Notes: generated by a model from the sequence alone, not told the origin. A DNA stretch of 64,000 nt from Iris pallida (GCA_029216955.1 JANAVB010031417.1:23007917-23071916); one strand, 5' to 3'; counted from the stretch's first letter, positions 12,216-24,029 are shown. A program made the numbers and translations.

Positions 12216-12460
12216 AAGTTAGCGACGTCAACAGTCGACGTCGCTAAACTTCGCAACCATTTTAATATATGGCGACATATTTTAATAATATGTCGCTGAA
12301 CGTCGCTATTCCGCGACGTATTTTCTCTACTGTCGCTGAACGTCGCTATTCAGCGACGTTTTGCGATGTCAATAGAAGAGAGTCGCTATATTACATATTT
12401 AGCGACAGTATTTTATTCCGTCGCTAAACAACGTCGCTAATATAGCATATTTTAGTAGTG
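12216..12460. repeat. Right subterminal repeats and TIR of the CACTA element
   Basis: Mirror of the left end. Repeated GTCGCTGAACGTCGCTA and AGCGACGT words run from about 12221 to the terminal TATTTTAGTAGTG. The last 30 bases inverted differ from the left end at three positions only. Confidence 0.85.
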
Positions 12461-12463
12461 ATT

Positions 12464-15400
12464 TTATGATAGCATCAATTAAGGAGATGAGATGCCACTC
12501 ATGCATGCAGTAAAGGGTTGAGTGTGCATTGACCATGACATGAGAGGACTGGATAGAGAAAAGAAAGTGGTCGCTGGTTTTAATTTCTTTTTCTTTCAAT
12601 TCTTTGTTCTTTATTATGTTGTCCAAACTTTTAAAGCCTTAGCTTTTATTTATTTATTTATTTATTTTTCTTATCCACTAGAATGAAATGCAATTCTTTA
12701 TTTACCAAGTGTGTGACACAAAAAAAACCTTGAAGATGACTAAGATATGTATTCTTAATTTAATTAAATTTAAGTGGGTCATTTTACAATTGAATGATCG
12801 GCACACCTTACGTTAATGATCTTTGTCTACACCAAAGAATATTTAGACTCTACGTGGGGACTAGAAGAAGCAGATTTTTTTTAATCATTCAGGGGTTTGG
12901 TGTATACATTTGAAAGTGCATAATATATACAGGAACCGCCCACAAGGGACCACTCCAGACTAACCACTTGGACTAGCGGTCATTGGCTATACATACAATA
13001 CAATATAATAATTTATTTAGTAAAGTTGATTTTTTACTTATACACTCCTGAGGCCTAGTGGCATTAATTGTTGTTGTTTGTTTCTTAAGAACTTTTTAGT
13101 TTTTTTTAATATATTTTTATGAGGGTTATTATTTTAATTTTTGTGCTGTACAAAAAAAAAAAAAAAAAAAAAAACCCGAAACTACCTTATGTGTCAATTG
13201 CTAAAAAAAAAAAAAAGTGTTAAAGTGGATGAATATAAATGACAATATAGGCAAAAAGGCTGTGCTCTACATAAAGACATTGCCAATATTAATTTGTTTG
13301 GCGTGCCAGTGGCTCCTTTTTCTTCTAAGTTGTGGTTTCCTTGTTCGCTCGCTCCTACTTTTGTTAGCAACAAAAAGGAAAGCAAACTTTAATTTGTTTC
13401 TCTATCGTTTCTTTTTTCCTCTTCTTTTTAATTGACCTGTAGTAGTTTATTCTACCAGCAATGATGCTAATTTTAATAAGAGTTAGTGGTATACGATTGT
13501 ATTTGTACTTCTTTTTTAAAAATAAAATCATGCTAATTATGAAGGACCTGCCACCACTTGCCAAACCTAATATTTCTAATGTAATGTGTAAAGTAAAGTA
13601 CTTCTTTTCTCCCTTTCGTTTAGTTTGAACATGAACATGTTCCAAAATTAGCATGAGAGATGACATGGATATCACCCAAGGGGATTTTTTTTCTTTTTCT
13701 TTTTTTCATTATGCAGTATGATTTTAGAATCCGGCTTTTCATGCAACGGTGGAATCAAAAATTCGAGTTGAAATAGGTTCGGTGTACATTGGACTCATAT
13801 GAAAAATAGTTCTAGAGTATAGGGTTGATCATTACTCGGTTTTGGACCAAGAATCAATTCAAACCGACTGAATAAGGGATCCAGTTTAGTTTAATTCAGT
13901 TTCGATTTTAAAAATACTAAACAAAATTTCGATTTTGATTTCGGTCCATAATCGAAAAACAAATAAGATTTACATACTTATGTCAATAACCTAAAATTTA
14001 TGCATTTTTTTGTGATTTCCTAGTCTTGTATTTTGAATATATATTTTATTAGTACCTTAGGAATGGGGTTAATTTTTTATTCATGATGTCCTATTGTATA
14101 TTCTATATATGGTTTATTAGCTTATTTTTTATGACAAATGTTAAGAGCTCTACATAATTTATTGAGGGCAACACAAATATAAAAATATTATTTACCAAAC
14201 TACCCTTGAATAATTGTTAGGGGAACACAAATTAAAGTATATAATTTATTTTCTCTTTTCATTTGTCTTTTTTTTGTTACCTCAAATTTCTAAACCCTAA
14301 AGTAATAATATTTTTGTGCTACAATAATCATAACAAATCTTCATCATTCTGATCACACCCGGTGAGTCCTCGACGAATCATCGAAAAATCTTTGGCCATG
14401 TATTCTCCAAAATTTTAAACTTCTCAAGCTTTTGGTCATCCTCCAATGCAAATGTCTCCCAATAATGTAGAAGGGATGATAAAGATTCAATTCGATGAAG
14501 TTTTAGGATCGTTGAATACATTATATCGCATTTTCGAACCTTCTAAAGAAGTTTTTATAATTTATTTCTCCATTGAATCTTTAAATTTTGCATAAATTGA
14601 AACTGCCAGTTTTAGGATTGCCAAAATTTTGGCAATCCTCATTGTAGTGGAGACTGCCAAAATGTTCGCAGTCCTAAGATTGACAGTTTATATCATTATG
14701 ACTGATAGAATTTTGATGGTCCTAACAATAGTTAGGCGTTTGGAAAGGAGTATTGTTTGGATCCTAATCGTAAAATGTACTAAGTAATGTTTATAGACAC
14801 GTAAATTCAATAATTAAAATCCTAGAATTGCAAAAAAAAAAAAATTGAAGAGGGAGCCTTGATTGGGAACGAGTCTTGTTTGGTGACATCTCTAATTAGA
14901 GTTTGGAAGAATTAGAATTGGAAGATTTGAAGTGTATTGATGTGTACTACTTTATATGGCAGCTCTCCTCTCTCTTTTTTAACTTCAAAATATGAAGAAG
15001 AAGAAAAAGAAGAAAGCTAAGAGCTGCTAGGGTGATCTTTGCCTCTTCACTTTACCACAACATATTATTATTATTATTATTATTATTTTTGAAATCACAC
15101 GCACACACAGTTGGGGGGTTCGAACCTTGCCGGCCCCTCCGGATGTCCGCTCTAATACCATAGGCTAGAAAGCTCGGACTATTATTATTATTATCATTAT
15201 TCCATGACTCCTCTTTTGACTGTTGATGCATTCAAAATTCATTCAATATCTTTCCATGCTTGTTTCCTCTCGGGGAGGTATCAACACGACACGGGCATTT
15301 GTAACTCGGTTATTTGTTAGGTTGTATCTCAATCAATGTTCAAGTTTTACAAATTTGACACCGACGGAAAGAAGTTTAGTTACGTCCACGTCGAATAAAA

Positions 15401-16360
15401 AGTGGAAGGATCGTCCTGAAATAAAACTAGGAGGGTTCCCCAAGTCGTGCATGAAATGTTCAATTCCCACGAATGAATGCATGTTTATATAATCTCAATG
15501 ATTAACTCTGGTTTGGTTTGGTTTGGATGGTCTCACGTACTTCTTTTCCAACACTATCTGTCGAATCCTTAATCTCGTCGACAGACCCTTTATAATTCTT
15601 TTGAATCCCATACGTACGTGTATCATTGAACTGGGCAGGTCTAGTACACGTACTGCTTTTATTTGGGGGAGGTGGATTCCCCATCCTACTCGAGTCTCAC
15701 TAGAAGGAAACAAACTTTCTGGTGTCACTAGAATTTGTAATATTCTTATGAGATGTTTAATTAGTTGGCATTAACGTAGTAGTTATACAGTGCCGGTCCA
15801 GGGGTAATCCAAACAAGACTTCGGACTTGGGCAACCTCTCTCCGCTTGTGGTAACTTTCAAGCTCAACGTGACCCCATAAGAGGTCGGAGTCGCAGGTGA
15901 TCCATCCTCGGGGATCGGCTCATGATAAGGGTCAAGTGTAAAAACTAGTTTTAGACAGGACAATCCAATTCCGTGGGCCGGCCCTGAACAAAAAAAAGAA
16001 TAGTCCTGGTTCGTCAATTGGTCCTTGTGTTGCTATAGGTTAGTACCGACTACCGAGTTCTTCGGTACTAGCTAGGGAAGGGTTTATGCTCCTCTACCAT
16101 CATGCACTACAGTAGTTATATAATAACACTCTCGATCCTGGATGTTGGTAACACACTGACTGAGACTGGACGCTGATACGTACTCGGAATTGACACTACA
16201 AAATCATCCTTCTAAATCTTGTAAAAATACATAATTTGTTGCTCAACATTTTTCATAAATATATGTGTGATGATCCTGCATTATTGTTTATTGGCTTCTG
16301 TACCCCATTTCATAGTTAAACGTACAGTTCTGTTGGCAATCTCAAGCGCAAAGGGTCGTT
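12464..16360. other. Intergenic, or leader-intron DNA of the MATE gene; no coding exon recognised
   Basis: AT-rich. It contains poly-A tracts (13151-13174), a (TTA)n tract (15065-15087), and a small inverted repeat at 14600-14695 (CTGCCAGTTTTAGGATTG and its complement). ORFs here (13194-13675, 15223-15774) have no family resemblance and change frame without any splice logic. AG-GT signals near 16328 (CGTACAG before the leader CAATCTCAAGCG) could mark the acceptor of a 5' UTR intron just ahead of the MATE start codon. Confidence 0.45.
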
Positions 16361-19300
16361 ATGGAAAACAAATCAAATGCACCTGATATAATGTCACAGA
16401 GACATTCAGAGGAGAATGCGGTTTCCATACAAGTACCAGACACCAAGACAACTGCCGAAGAGAATGGTAGCGATCTGCAACCGTCGGTAGAGGTACCAGA
16501 GGGGAGTGAAGCTGGGACTGTGGAGGCCGATCACGATAATCTGCAGCCACTGTCGACGGCGACAGAGATACCGAGGGGGAAGACGGGCCTTCGTCTCTTC
16601 TTCTGGAACGTAAGGTATATCTATTAGATTTATCCGACACAATGCACATTTCGGGTATTGCGTCGCTAATGTGTCAGATATGCACTGCCATGGTTGGCAA
16701 ACCGTAACAACAACAATTCTTGTTGAGTGATGATCTTTCTCCAATTGAGTTACCAGGTGTGTCTTCAAGTTGGACGAGCTGGGATCCGAGGTTGCACGTA
16801 TGGCGATTCCTGCAGCATTGGCTCTGGCAGCCGATCCACTTGCTTCCCTAGTTGACACGGCATTCATTGGCCAGATAGGTATACTCTCTCACCCCCCATT
16901 ATAATTAATTCTAGTAAAATTTTCGGGATTTAATCAACATTAAGTGCATGCTTGGCAATTGTAGGGGTAGCGGTTATGAGACGTTTTTAGAGTACCGTTA
17001 TGAGCGGTTATGAGGGGTCCGATTTGGGGTGGTTTCTAAGTAGCACCTTTTAAACCAGTCCAATCCATACTTCCTAATTCACTAACGAATGGTTCTCAAA
17101 GTTTTTTTTTTTACACGAAAAAACGTTACCAAGCAACCCTAAGTTTACACTGTACTAGCTAGTATAGCATAATGAGGATTTGTTTGGAAAACTTGATAAA
17201 ATTAAGTAGAATGGTTTCAAATCATCCAACGTTTAATGTTTCTTTTGTTTGAATAATGAAATGTATAGGCTCTGTGGAGCTTGCTGCTGTGGGAGTTTCT
17301 ATTGCAATATTCAATCAAATTTCGAAAGTTGCTATCTATCCGCTCGTCAGCGTCACAACATCCTTTGTGGCAGAGGAAGATGCTATTTGCAGCCGAATTG
17401 TTGAAGAACAAGAAAGAGGAGATATAGAAAAGACTTCTCTGTCCCCTTGCAATGGTATGTAACAATGTTGTAAAAAACGGACCGTAACGGCGGTTGGACC
17501 GGGCCCAACAGGTTTAAGCCAAAAAAATCGGTTCGGTTCGATTAAAACTGGATCTTTTAAAAAACCGTCGATTTTTTGTCAAAACCGGGTTCAACCGGTG
17601 AACCGGCCGAACCGGTTCACAATTGAACCGGCCAATTTTAGTTATTTTTTCATTGTAAAAAATTTCAAAATAAATTATTATGAAAATTTTGGACCATTTG
17701 ATTCTTTATTTGGTTTTAATCGACCTTATAGTTGTAAAATTAAACCGAACTAACATACTTATGATCAAACCAAACTAAACCAAAAAGTAAATATGGATAG
17801 TTTACCTATTTGAACCAAACTAAACCAAGTCTATTGAACTCCAATTGAACTCCGGTTGAACTCCGGTCCGACCTATACCAAAAAATTTCGGTTCGATCAT
17901 CGGTCCGGTTTTTAAAACATTGGTATGTAACTTACCATCACATGTTATGTGGAAGAAATTAGTTGACCATCAATTTTGAAAACTTAGCTCTATGTTATCT
18001 TTATATATGAACAATCTTGAAATTTCGTCGTCATTTTCAGACTCGGAGAAGAAGAGATGCAGCCTGTCATGTGTCGCAAGCAGATTCACGAATCAATCGA
18101 GTCCTCGGATCAAACGAAAATACATTTCATCTGTATCGTCAGCTCTGGTTGTTGGTGCAACTCTGGGCGTTCTTCAAGCTATTTTCCTTATTCTCGCAGC
18201 CAAGTTTTTCTTACACATCATGGGTGTAAAATCTGTGAGTTTTGATTTGGACTGACAACGATGAAACATAAGTTATTTGCTATATATGCCAATGAAACAT
18301 TTTTGAGATTCAGCTTTAGTAATTACCATGGCTAATCAATCATTCTGTTAACATAGGGCTCCCCGATGCTACCGCCAGCGTATCGCTACTTGACGTTGAG
18401 GTCTCTCGGCGCTCCTGCCGTTCTGTTGTCTTTAGCCATGCAAGGGGTTTTCCGGGGATTCAAGGACACAAAGACCCCTCTCTACGCTACGGGTAAGAAT
18501 GATTTGCCCTAGCTTAATTGCACCGGACACTGTCACGCTCCAGTACCAAAATACGGAGACGGGCTATGCCAGCTATCCCGTATGAGATACGAATAAGTCA
18601 TGCGGCGATGCTGGCCTAGTCCGTCTCCGTATTTTGGTACTGGGACGTGACAGACACTCATGCCAACTTCGTGTGATCAGTTTGATTCACGAGTGTAATT
18701 TCCTCGCGCAGTGGCAGGAGATGTAACCAACATCATATTGGATCCAATTTTGATATATGTCATGCGTATGGGTGTCACTGGTGCAGCCATTGCTCATGTT
18801 GTCTCACAGTAAGCTCTATAACTCATGTTTCTGATGGTCAGTACATTTCTTCATCGCATTGTCACATTAGTAGTTCGTTTCAAAGCTCTTGTTTTTGTTC
18901 TCACATTTTTTGTTCTTATAGGTATCTTATCACAGTGATACTCTTGTCTAGACTGATCAAACAAGTCGATATCGTTCCACCTAGCATCAAAGATCTCAAA
19001 TTTAGCCGGTTCCTTAGATGTGGTATGCTTGAACATTCTTCAATATATTTGGTATACTTTAGCTGCATTTCCTTATATGGATCATCAGTACACGAGAAAG
19101 ATCAAGTTGGCATGCTTTGTTCATCTAAAGCTCTCTTAACCCAGAGAATTTAACCTTGCAACAACTTGATCACAAATATATAATCGAGATTGAACATAAA
19201 AACGTGGGCAACAACTTATCATTTTCTTCTTCCACTATTTTCAGATTATTCAGAATGAAGATATCAAATGATGGTCACTTATAAGCCTCCCGAAAACCCA

Positions 19301-21648
19301 ACGTCTGCTTGGTAACGATGTTTTCACCGGTTTTGGGGTATTTTTGAACCGACCGTTTATGAAAACCCCTCTTTGTTTTTTTTTTTTTGAGGCACGGGTT
19401 ATGGTCGGTTCAAAACCCCCCAAAACTGGTGTGATATATTTTTGGGTGGCTTTATAAATACTCCAAATCAGTGGATTTTGAGCGGCTCTATTTTTTTTTA
19501 TTCCATTATATCCTCACAAAAATATATATAACTATAACTATTGATACCCTTCCCTATTTAATTTATTCGTGTCAAAAACTTTCAGAACCGCTCGTTAGTG
19601 AATTACCAAGTATGGATTGGACTGGTTTAAAAGTCGCTACTTAAAAAACATCCAAAACCGGACCCCTCATAACCGCTCATAAACGATACTCTAAAAACAC
19701 TTCATAACCGCTACCCCTACAATTGCCAAGCAGACCCTTAACAATTTTAGGATAAGTAACCGATAAAAGTTATCAAAATATCCCTCAACTAGTTTCGGGT
19801 ACGCAAAATATAATATAAATACCCAGAATTCATCTTCTACTGATGATGCAGGTCGTGCCACTATGTATATATTCACCTGTTTTTTTTTTAATTTTAATAA
19901 AGTTTCTTTATTTTCGAGAAGATTCTTATTAATAATATTTCATTGGAATATAGGATTTCTGCTGCTGGCAAGGGTAGTAGCTGTGACATTTTGCGTGACC
20001 TTAGCCGCATCCTTGGCTGCACACCATGGATCGATCTCGATGGCTGCATTCCAGATCTGCCTGCAGCTTTGGTTGGCAACATCTCTTCTTGCCGATGGAC
20101 TAGCTGTTGCTGGACAGGTATTACAAACTTCCCTTATAATCCCGTTATTATGGTACGCTATATATATAACTTAGAAGTCAGAAACGGGAGCGGCGGAACG
20201 TCACGACTAGTGAATACTTAGAAAATCCTAAAATTTGAAACGTTATGGAAATGTACACTAATAAATTTTAATAATGTTTATTAATTATTGCTATCAAAAT
20301 TTATAAATATCTTAGTATTTATTAGAATTTATAAGGTTCAGTTCAAAGTTACAGAGAGATTATTCGTGATAATTTTTATGATGTAAATGTTAGTAATCGT
20401 TATTTGCTTGTTACTTTGATGAACTATGCAACTCTTAGAAAAGTCTAAAATTTGAAACGTAATGGAAATGTATGCTAATAACATTTTAATGTTTACTAAT
20501 TATTGTTATTAAAATTTATAAATATTTTAGTATTTATTAGAATTTATAAGGTTCATTTCAAAGTTACAGCGAGATCATTCATGGTGATTTTTATGATGTC
20601 AATGTTAGTAATCCTTACTTTCTTGTTACTTTGATGAACATGTATTTTTTTCTCCAAAATTTCTATTCTTTTTATAAAAAAAAATTGGTCATGTTATGGG
20701 AGCGAGCTCCCGTCAACGAAAAAAAATAAGAATAGTCGAATCGCGGTTCTTATTGATTCGTTGGCCTCCTAGGAGATTCTGGTTCCTAAGCTATGTAATG
20801 ATACATCCCTCCAATATCTTTACATTTTCGCAAACTAACAATGTGCATTTTGATATTTTTAAAGGCAATACTTGCCAGTGCATTTGCCAGAGGCGATTAT
20901 CGCAAAGTTGTGGCTGCTACGTCTCGCGTACTTCAGGTACATAGAACCTAAAACCCAATCTTGATCGGAACACATCACCATGTATATGTTTTCCAATTTC
21001 TCCTTCTCCGAATATATATATATATATATATAATTTTGCTCAATCTTATTAATGTACACAACATACATATAATTTTGAAGCTAAGCATAGTTCTCGGGGT
21101 TGCGCTCTCTCTTCTGCTTGGATTTGTAATGGAGTTCGGGTCACGAATATTCACCAAGGATGTCCAAGTGTTGAAGATTGTTCATAAAGCCATACCGGTA
21201 CGTACAATTTTCGTCTTTGTTGATCAACTAATCGTTTGTGTTTCATCACAATATCCCCAGGGAAAAATAAAATAAAATTGACCCGTCTAAATTTTTTCCT
21301 GAACCCAGTTTATTGCTGCTACTCAACCGATCAACTCTTTGGCGTTTGTTTTCGACGGGGTCAACTTTGGTGCATCAGACTACACATTTTCTGCATACTC
21401 AATGGCAAGTTGTTGCTTAGCCTAACCCTTCCAAGTTATAATAAGTATATACTAAAGAATATGTTCTGTCAGAAATTAATGGTAACACGTACGTACGTAC
21501 GTTGGTTCGTTCTCCTCCATGCAGGTTGTGGTGGCAGCCATCAGCATTCCGAGCTTAATATTTCTCTCTTCGAGCCACGGGTTCATCGGCATATGGATCG
21601 CGTTGACAATCTATATGACTCTTCGCACCTTAGCTAGTATTTGGAGGT

Positions 21649-21693
<45 letters not shown>

Positions 21694-21971
21694 ATATATT
21701 ATGGTATAGAGCATTGCTACGATGCCCGCCCTTTGTGCGTGACTGTGCGGCCCGCAGCCACGTGGCGGCCTGCCATTGGCTTCTTGGCCAGGGGTAGATC
21801 CAAGCTAGCAGGAGGGCCAGTGGCCAGCACGGTCACCCCCTCGACCGAGCCAAATATGCTTTTCCTATATGGTATATATTTATGTCTAGCTCTTGATGTT
21901 GATCTTACTAGTTTCTCTTCGTTTACAGGATGACCGCGGCGAGGGGACCGTGGGCGTTCCTTCGGAGATGA
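16361..21971 (+). CDS. MATE efflux transporter, FRD3 / DETOXIFICATION 42-43-like (probable citrate exporter), 13 exons
   Basis: Exons by GT-AG and frame: 16361-16614, 16757-16878, 17269-17454, 18041-18234, 18357-18492, 18712-18808, 18922-19022, 19954-20117, 20865-20936, 21081-21197, 21309-21404, 21525-21646, 21929-21971. They sum to 1704 nt, 567 aa, with no stops or frameshifts. The N-terminus is ~85 hydrophilic residues; the first helices read AIPAALALAADPLASLVDTA then GSVELAAVGVSIAIFNQ. A long charged loop between helices 2 and 3 (EEDAICSRIV to SPRIKRKY) is typical of plant citrate MATEs. Later helices include AMQGVFRGFKDTKTPLYAT and FVFDGVNFGASDYTFSAYSM. FRD3-type proteins export citrate at the plasma membrane for iron translocation or aluminium tolerance; which of these applies is not deducible. 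Intron 11 has a GC donor (21405). Several introns hold small transposons, one at the donor of exon 3. Confidence 0.9.
16944..17139. mobile_element. Tourist-like (PIF/Harbinger) MITE in MATE intron 2
   Basis: A 196-bp element with ends GCTTGGCAATTGTAGGGG and, inverted, GGTTGCTTGGTAACG, flanked by TAA at 16941-16943 and 17140-17142. A 3-bp TWA duplication and a GCTTGG-type end are characteristic of Tourist elements. A related copy lies in intron 7, in inverted orientation. Confidence 0.75.
17463..17922. mobile_element. hAT-type MITE at the exon 3 splice donor of the MATE gene
   Basis: A 460-bp element with inverted ends CAATGTTGTAAAAAACGG and, inverted from the right, CAATGTTTTAAAAACCGG, plus a CG-rich interior of CGGTTCGGTT-like words. 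It is flanked by an 8-bp TSD, GTATGTAA, at 17455-17462 and 17923-17930, as expected for hAT transposition. The duplicated octamer is itself the 5' splice site of exon 3, so a second, identical donor now lies at the far side of the insertion. Confidence 0.9.
18531..18652. mobile_element. 122-bp foldback element with LTR-like ends, 5-bp TSD, in MATE intron 5
   Basis: The two 32-bp ends are inverted repeats with two mismatches (left TGTCACGCTCCAGTACC, right GGTACTGGGACGTGACA). GACAC flanks both sides (18526-18530, 18653-18657). The left ~60 bp also resembles the start of the chromovirus-type LTRs at 33515, 41433 and 62029 (TGTCACGCCCCAGAACCAG, then a shared ATAGCCAGCTA / ATGCCAGCTA word). So it looks like a head-to-head pair of LTR tips inserted as a unit. 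Confidence 0.75.
19298..19737. mobile_element. Second Tourist-like MITE in MATE intron 7
   Basis: The right end reads CAATTGCCAAGCAGACCC followed by TTA; the left end reads GTCTGCTTGGTAACGATG. The interior CATAACCGCTACCCC block is the reverse complement of the GGGGTAGCGGTTATG block in the intron 2 element, so the two are family members in opposite orientation. The left TSD is not clear. Confidence 0.6.
20190..20800. repeat. Dispersed repeat copy 1 with internal ~218-bp tandem duplication (MATE intron 8)
   Basis: Two successive diverged units start near 20222 and 20440 (both contain CTAAAATTTGAAACGT and later TATTTATTAGAATTTATAAG). They are followed by GGGAGCGAGCTCCCG and GCGGTTCTTATTGATTCGTTG. 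A related single-unit copy lies at 27730-28160 with the same order of blocks, including GAGCTCCC and GAGGTTCTTACTGAGATTCG. The transposon class is not evident. Confidence 0.6.
21651..21687. repeat. (CT)n microsatellite in MATE intron 12
   Basis: An uninterrupted CT run directly after the exon 12 donor (GTTCCC at 21647), so the first intronic bases are almost all pyrimidine. Confidence 0.9.
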
Positions 21972-23420
21972 ACGTAGGGATGAAAAACGTAGGAAACATT
22001 AGAGTATGGCACATGCATAATGTATAATTAGAAGTCAGTACCTTGTCCCTTACATATCAGTAGTATAAATACTTGTTCTTCTGCTTCAGTTTTGAGTTGT
22101 TGAACTAGTTACTGTTACTGCAACCATGTCATGACTAGTAAAGAAGTGGGTTTTTGCTAATTGACTGCTCTGGATCAAGCTGTGGTTACTAGTGGACTGC
22201 ATTAGCATGTACAAATATATAGTCAGAAAGGAATTACTTGTATTATACCCAAAAAAAAAAAAAAAAACGGAACATGAAATAGTAATTAGGTTCTCATGCT
22301 ACTGTTAGTGCAATTTAGCTGAAGCTACATTGTTCAGTAGAAGCCGGTCTGAACATGTGTGTTCAGTACTGTTTTGGCTCACCAATAGATGGGCCATGCG
22401 ACATTTTCACATAACACGAGTCAGGACGCAACGTTTCTTAAAAGAAAAATGCTTTATGTACCTTCAAAATTCTATCCTTTCATGTCCCTCCGCCACATGA
22501 CCATTCTATTTACTAATGTCTTCCCCCAACTCCCTCTCTATTTACTTCGGACAATAAAGAAGTCTCACATGGGGGAGAGACAGGAAGGGATGGATTTTTT
22601 TCGAGGTACATATAACATTACTCTTATGAGAAGCATTCTTATAATTAAGGTAAGGTCAAAAGAGTGGAAACCTTAGATTACGTTACCCACTGAGGTTTCT
22701 TATGTACTGTAAAAATTAGTTATGAAATCATAGTAAAATGAGAAATATAGCAACAGTACATGCTTCTGCAGTTTCTAGCTATAGACTAGGAGGGGCCATC
22801 AGCAATTTTAAGCATTATGAGACGGCATGACCAACTTTCATTTCACATTTTTAATCATTAACATTAATATTAAAAACCACTCGAACTTCTTAAAATCTTT
22901 TCAAACTCACTAGTACATCCAACCAGATGCAGCACCCCGCAACTTCTTAAAAACTTCTTTAGTGAAACTAACTTCGTATGAATGGCAGCTGGATTACGAG
23001 CTTTAATATATCAGGGATATGTCCTTGCTCACGACAAATAGATGTGCTTGCAATCATCTTCAATTCCAAAAATCCTCTGAAACCTTTTCAGCTAAATCGT
23101 GCAACAAATCATGAATTTCATAACACGCTATTGCATAAGAGTCGATATACTTTCCAAAGAAAAGTTAGACAATAGTTCATTGAAATACATTGTATCCAAA
23201 GCATGACAAATGTTTCTCTGTCGGGGAAATGATCACCTTTAGGATATAAACTGAATAACGAAAAACATATTTGAAGATATTTGGGGAGGTGCTTGAAACT
23301 CCAATAAAGAACACCCAAAGTGTCCTTGAGTGTGTCTCCTTTAAAAAACCACCAAAGTGCCCTTGAGAGTGTCTCGGGTTACTTAAGAAAAGATTCTCCG
23401 GATACTTAAAAAAAAAATGC
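21972..23420. other. 3' flank of the MATE gene and intergenic DNA
   Basis: AT-rich with an A-run at 22251-22267. A short tandem motif near 23310-23380 (CACCAAAGTG...CCTTGAGAGTGTCTC) is repeated twice. No coding region recognised. Confidence 0.5.
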
Positions 23421-24029
23421 AAAGAGATGTCGCTATAACTTCTTCTCTCAAAACAACGCACGCTAAAGAAGACTATGGAGAAACTAATCAAGACTGCAGC
23501 TGAAATAGACCAATTTACTCCCCTTCTTGTTAACTTGATTAATCAAGATATTGTGAACCAACAACGACAGCATACTAGTGCGCGACTCTATAGTAAACAT
23601 GTTGATCTCAGCTGCCAACATGCCTATTACGAGTAGTGAAAGACGTATTCCAATTCTTGCAATCTATGGTAGAAGAGGTGCTGGCAAGACAACTCTTGCG
23701 CAGTTGATCTATAAGGACTCGAGTTGTCTGGAATCCTTATAGATCAACTGCACAAGAGTTATCTTGCCTGCCCCTCCTCTACCACAGATGGTAAGAATTG
23801 GAATACGACTTTCAATGCTCGTAATAGGCATGTTGGCAGCTTAGATCAACTTGTTTACTAGAGAGTCACGCACTAACATGTTGTCGTTGTTGGTCCACAA
23901 TATCTTGATTAGTCAAGCTAAAAAAAATGCGTGTAAATTGATCTATTTCAGCTGCAGTCTCGATTAGTTTCTCTGTATTCTTCTTTAGCGTTGTTTTGAG
24001 AGAAGAAGGTGTAGCGACATCTCTTGCCT
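23421..24029. repeat. Long inverted repeat built from an NLR (NB-LRR) gene fragment
   Basis: Left arm 23421-23717 and right arm 23734-24029 are reverse complements with roughly one difference in ten, around a 16-nt loop. In the left arm, plus strand 23650-23718 reads IPILAIYGRRGAGKTTLAQL, the P-loop (Walker A, GxxxxGKTT) of an NB-ARC domain. The right arm, minus strand, reads GRGGAGKITLVQLIYKD. Upstream in both arms is a coiled-coil-like stretch (TEKLIETAAEIDQF). Neither arm encodes a full NLR and the reading frames are broken. A transcript across it would form a ~300-bp dsRNA targeting NLR sequence. Plant inverted repeats of this sort are known sources of 21-24-nt siRNAs. Confidence 0.85.

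Larger units (their letters stand above)
3219..12460 (-). mobile_element. Complete but degenerate CACTA (EnSpm) DNA transposon, 9242 bp
   Basis: Both ends are visible. The left end starts CACTACTAAAATA at 3219 and the right end finishes TATTTTAGTAGTG at 12460. Comparing the first 30 bases of each end (inverted) gives 27 matches. The element is flanked by a 3-bp TSD, ATT (3216-3218 and 12461-12463), the hallmark size for CACTA elements. Subterminal arrays of GCGACGT/ACGTCGC motifs fill both ends. Inside are two minus-strand genes, a Ptta/En/Spm-type (Transposase_24) gene at about 4344-6290 and a TNP2-type transposase at 6465-10117, both broken. The right 2 kb holds microsatellites and direct repeats. 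The ends look competent for mobilisation in trans, but the element cannot make its own transposase. Confidence 0.93.

Noticed and set aside
11998..12231. ORF 11899-12231 and its plus-strand partner
   Set aside because: Encoded by (TG)n and G-run simple sequence at the CACTA right end.
14580..14705. Small hairpin with CTGCCAGTTTTAGGATTG arms as a microRNA gene
   Set aside because: Pairing is patchy over ~100 bp and nothing else supports a precursor; more likely a fragment of a small repeat.
15223..15774. ORFs of 60-89 aa on both strands
   Set aside because: Overlapping ORFs in several frames without family resemblance, typical of chance in a stop-poor stretch.
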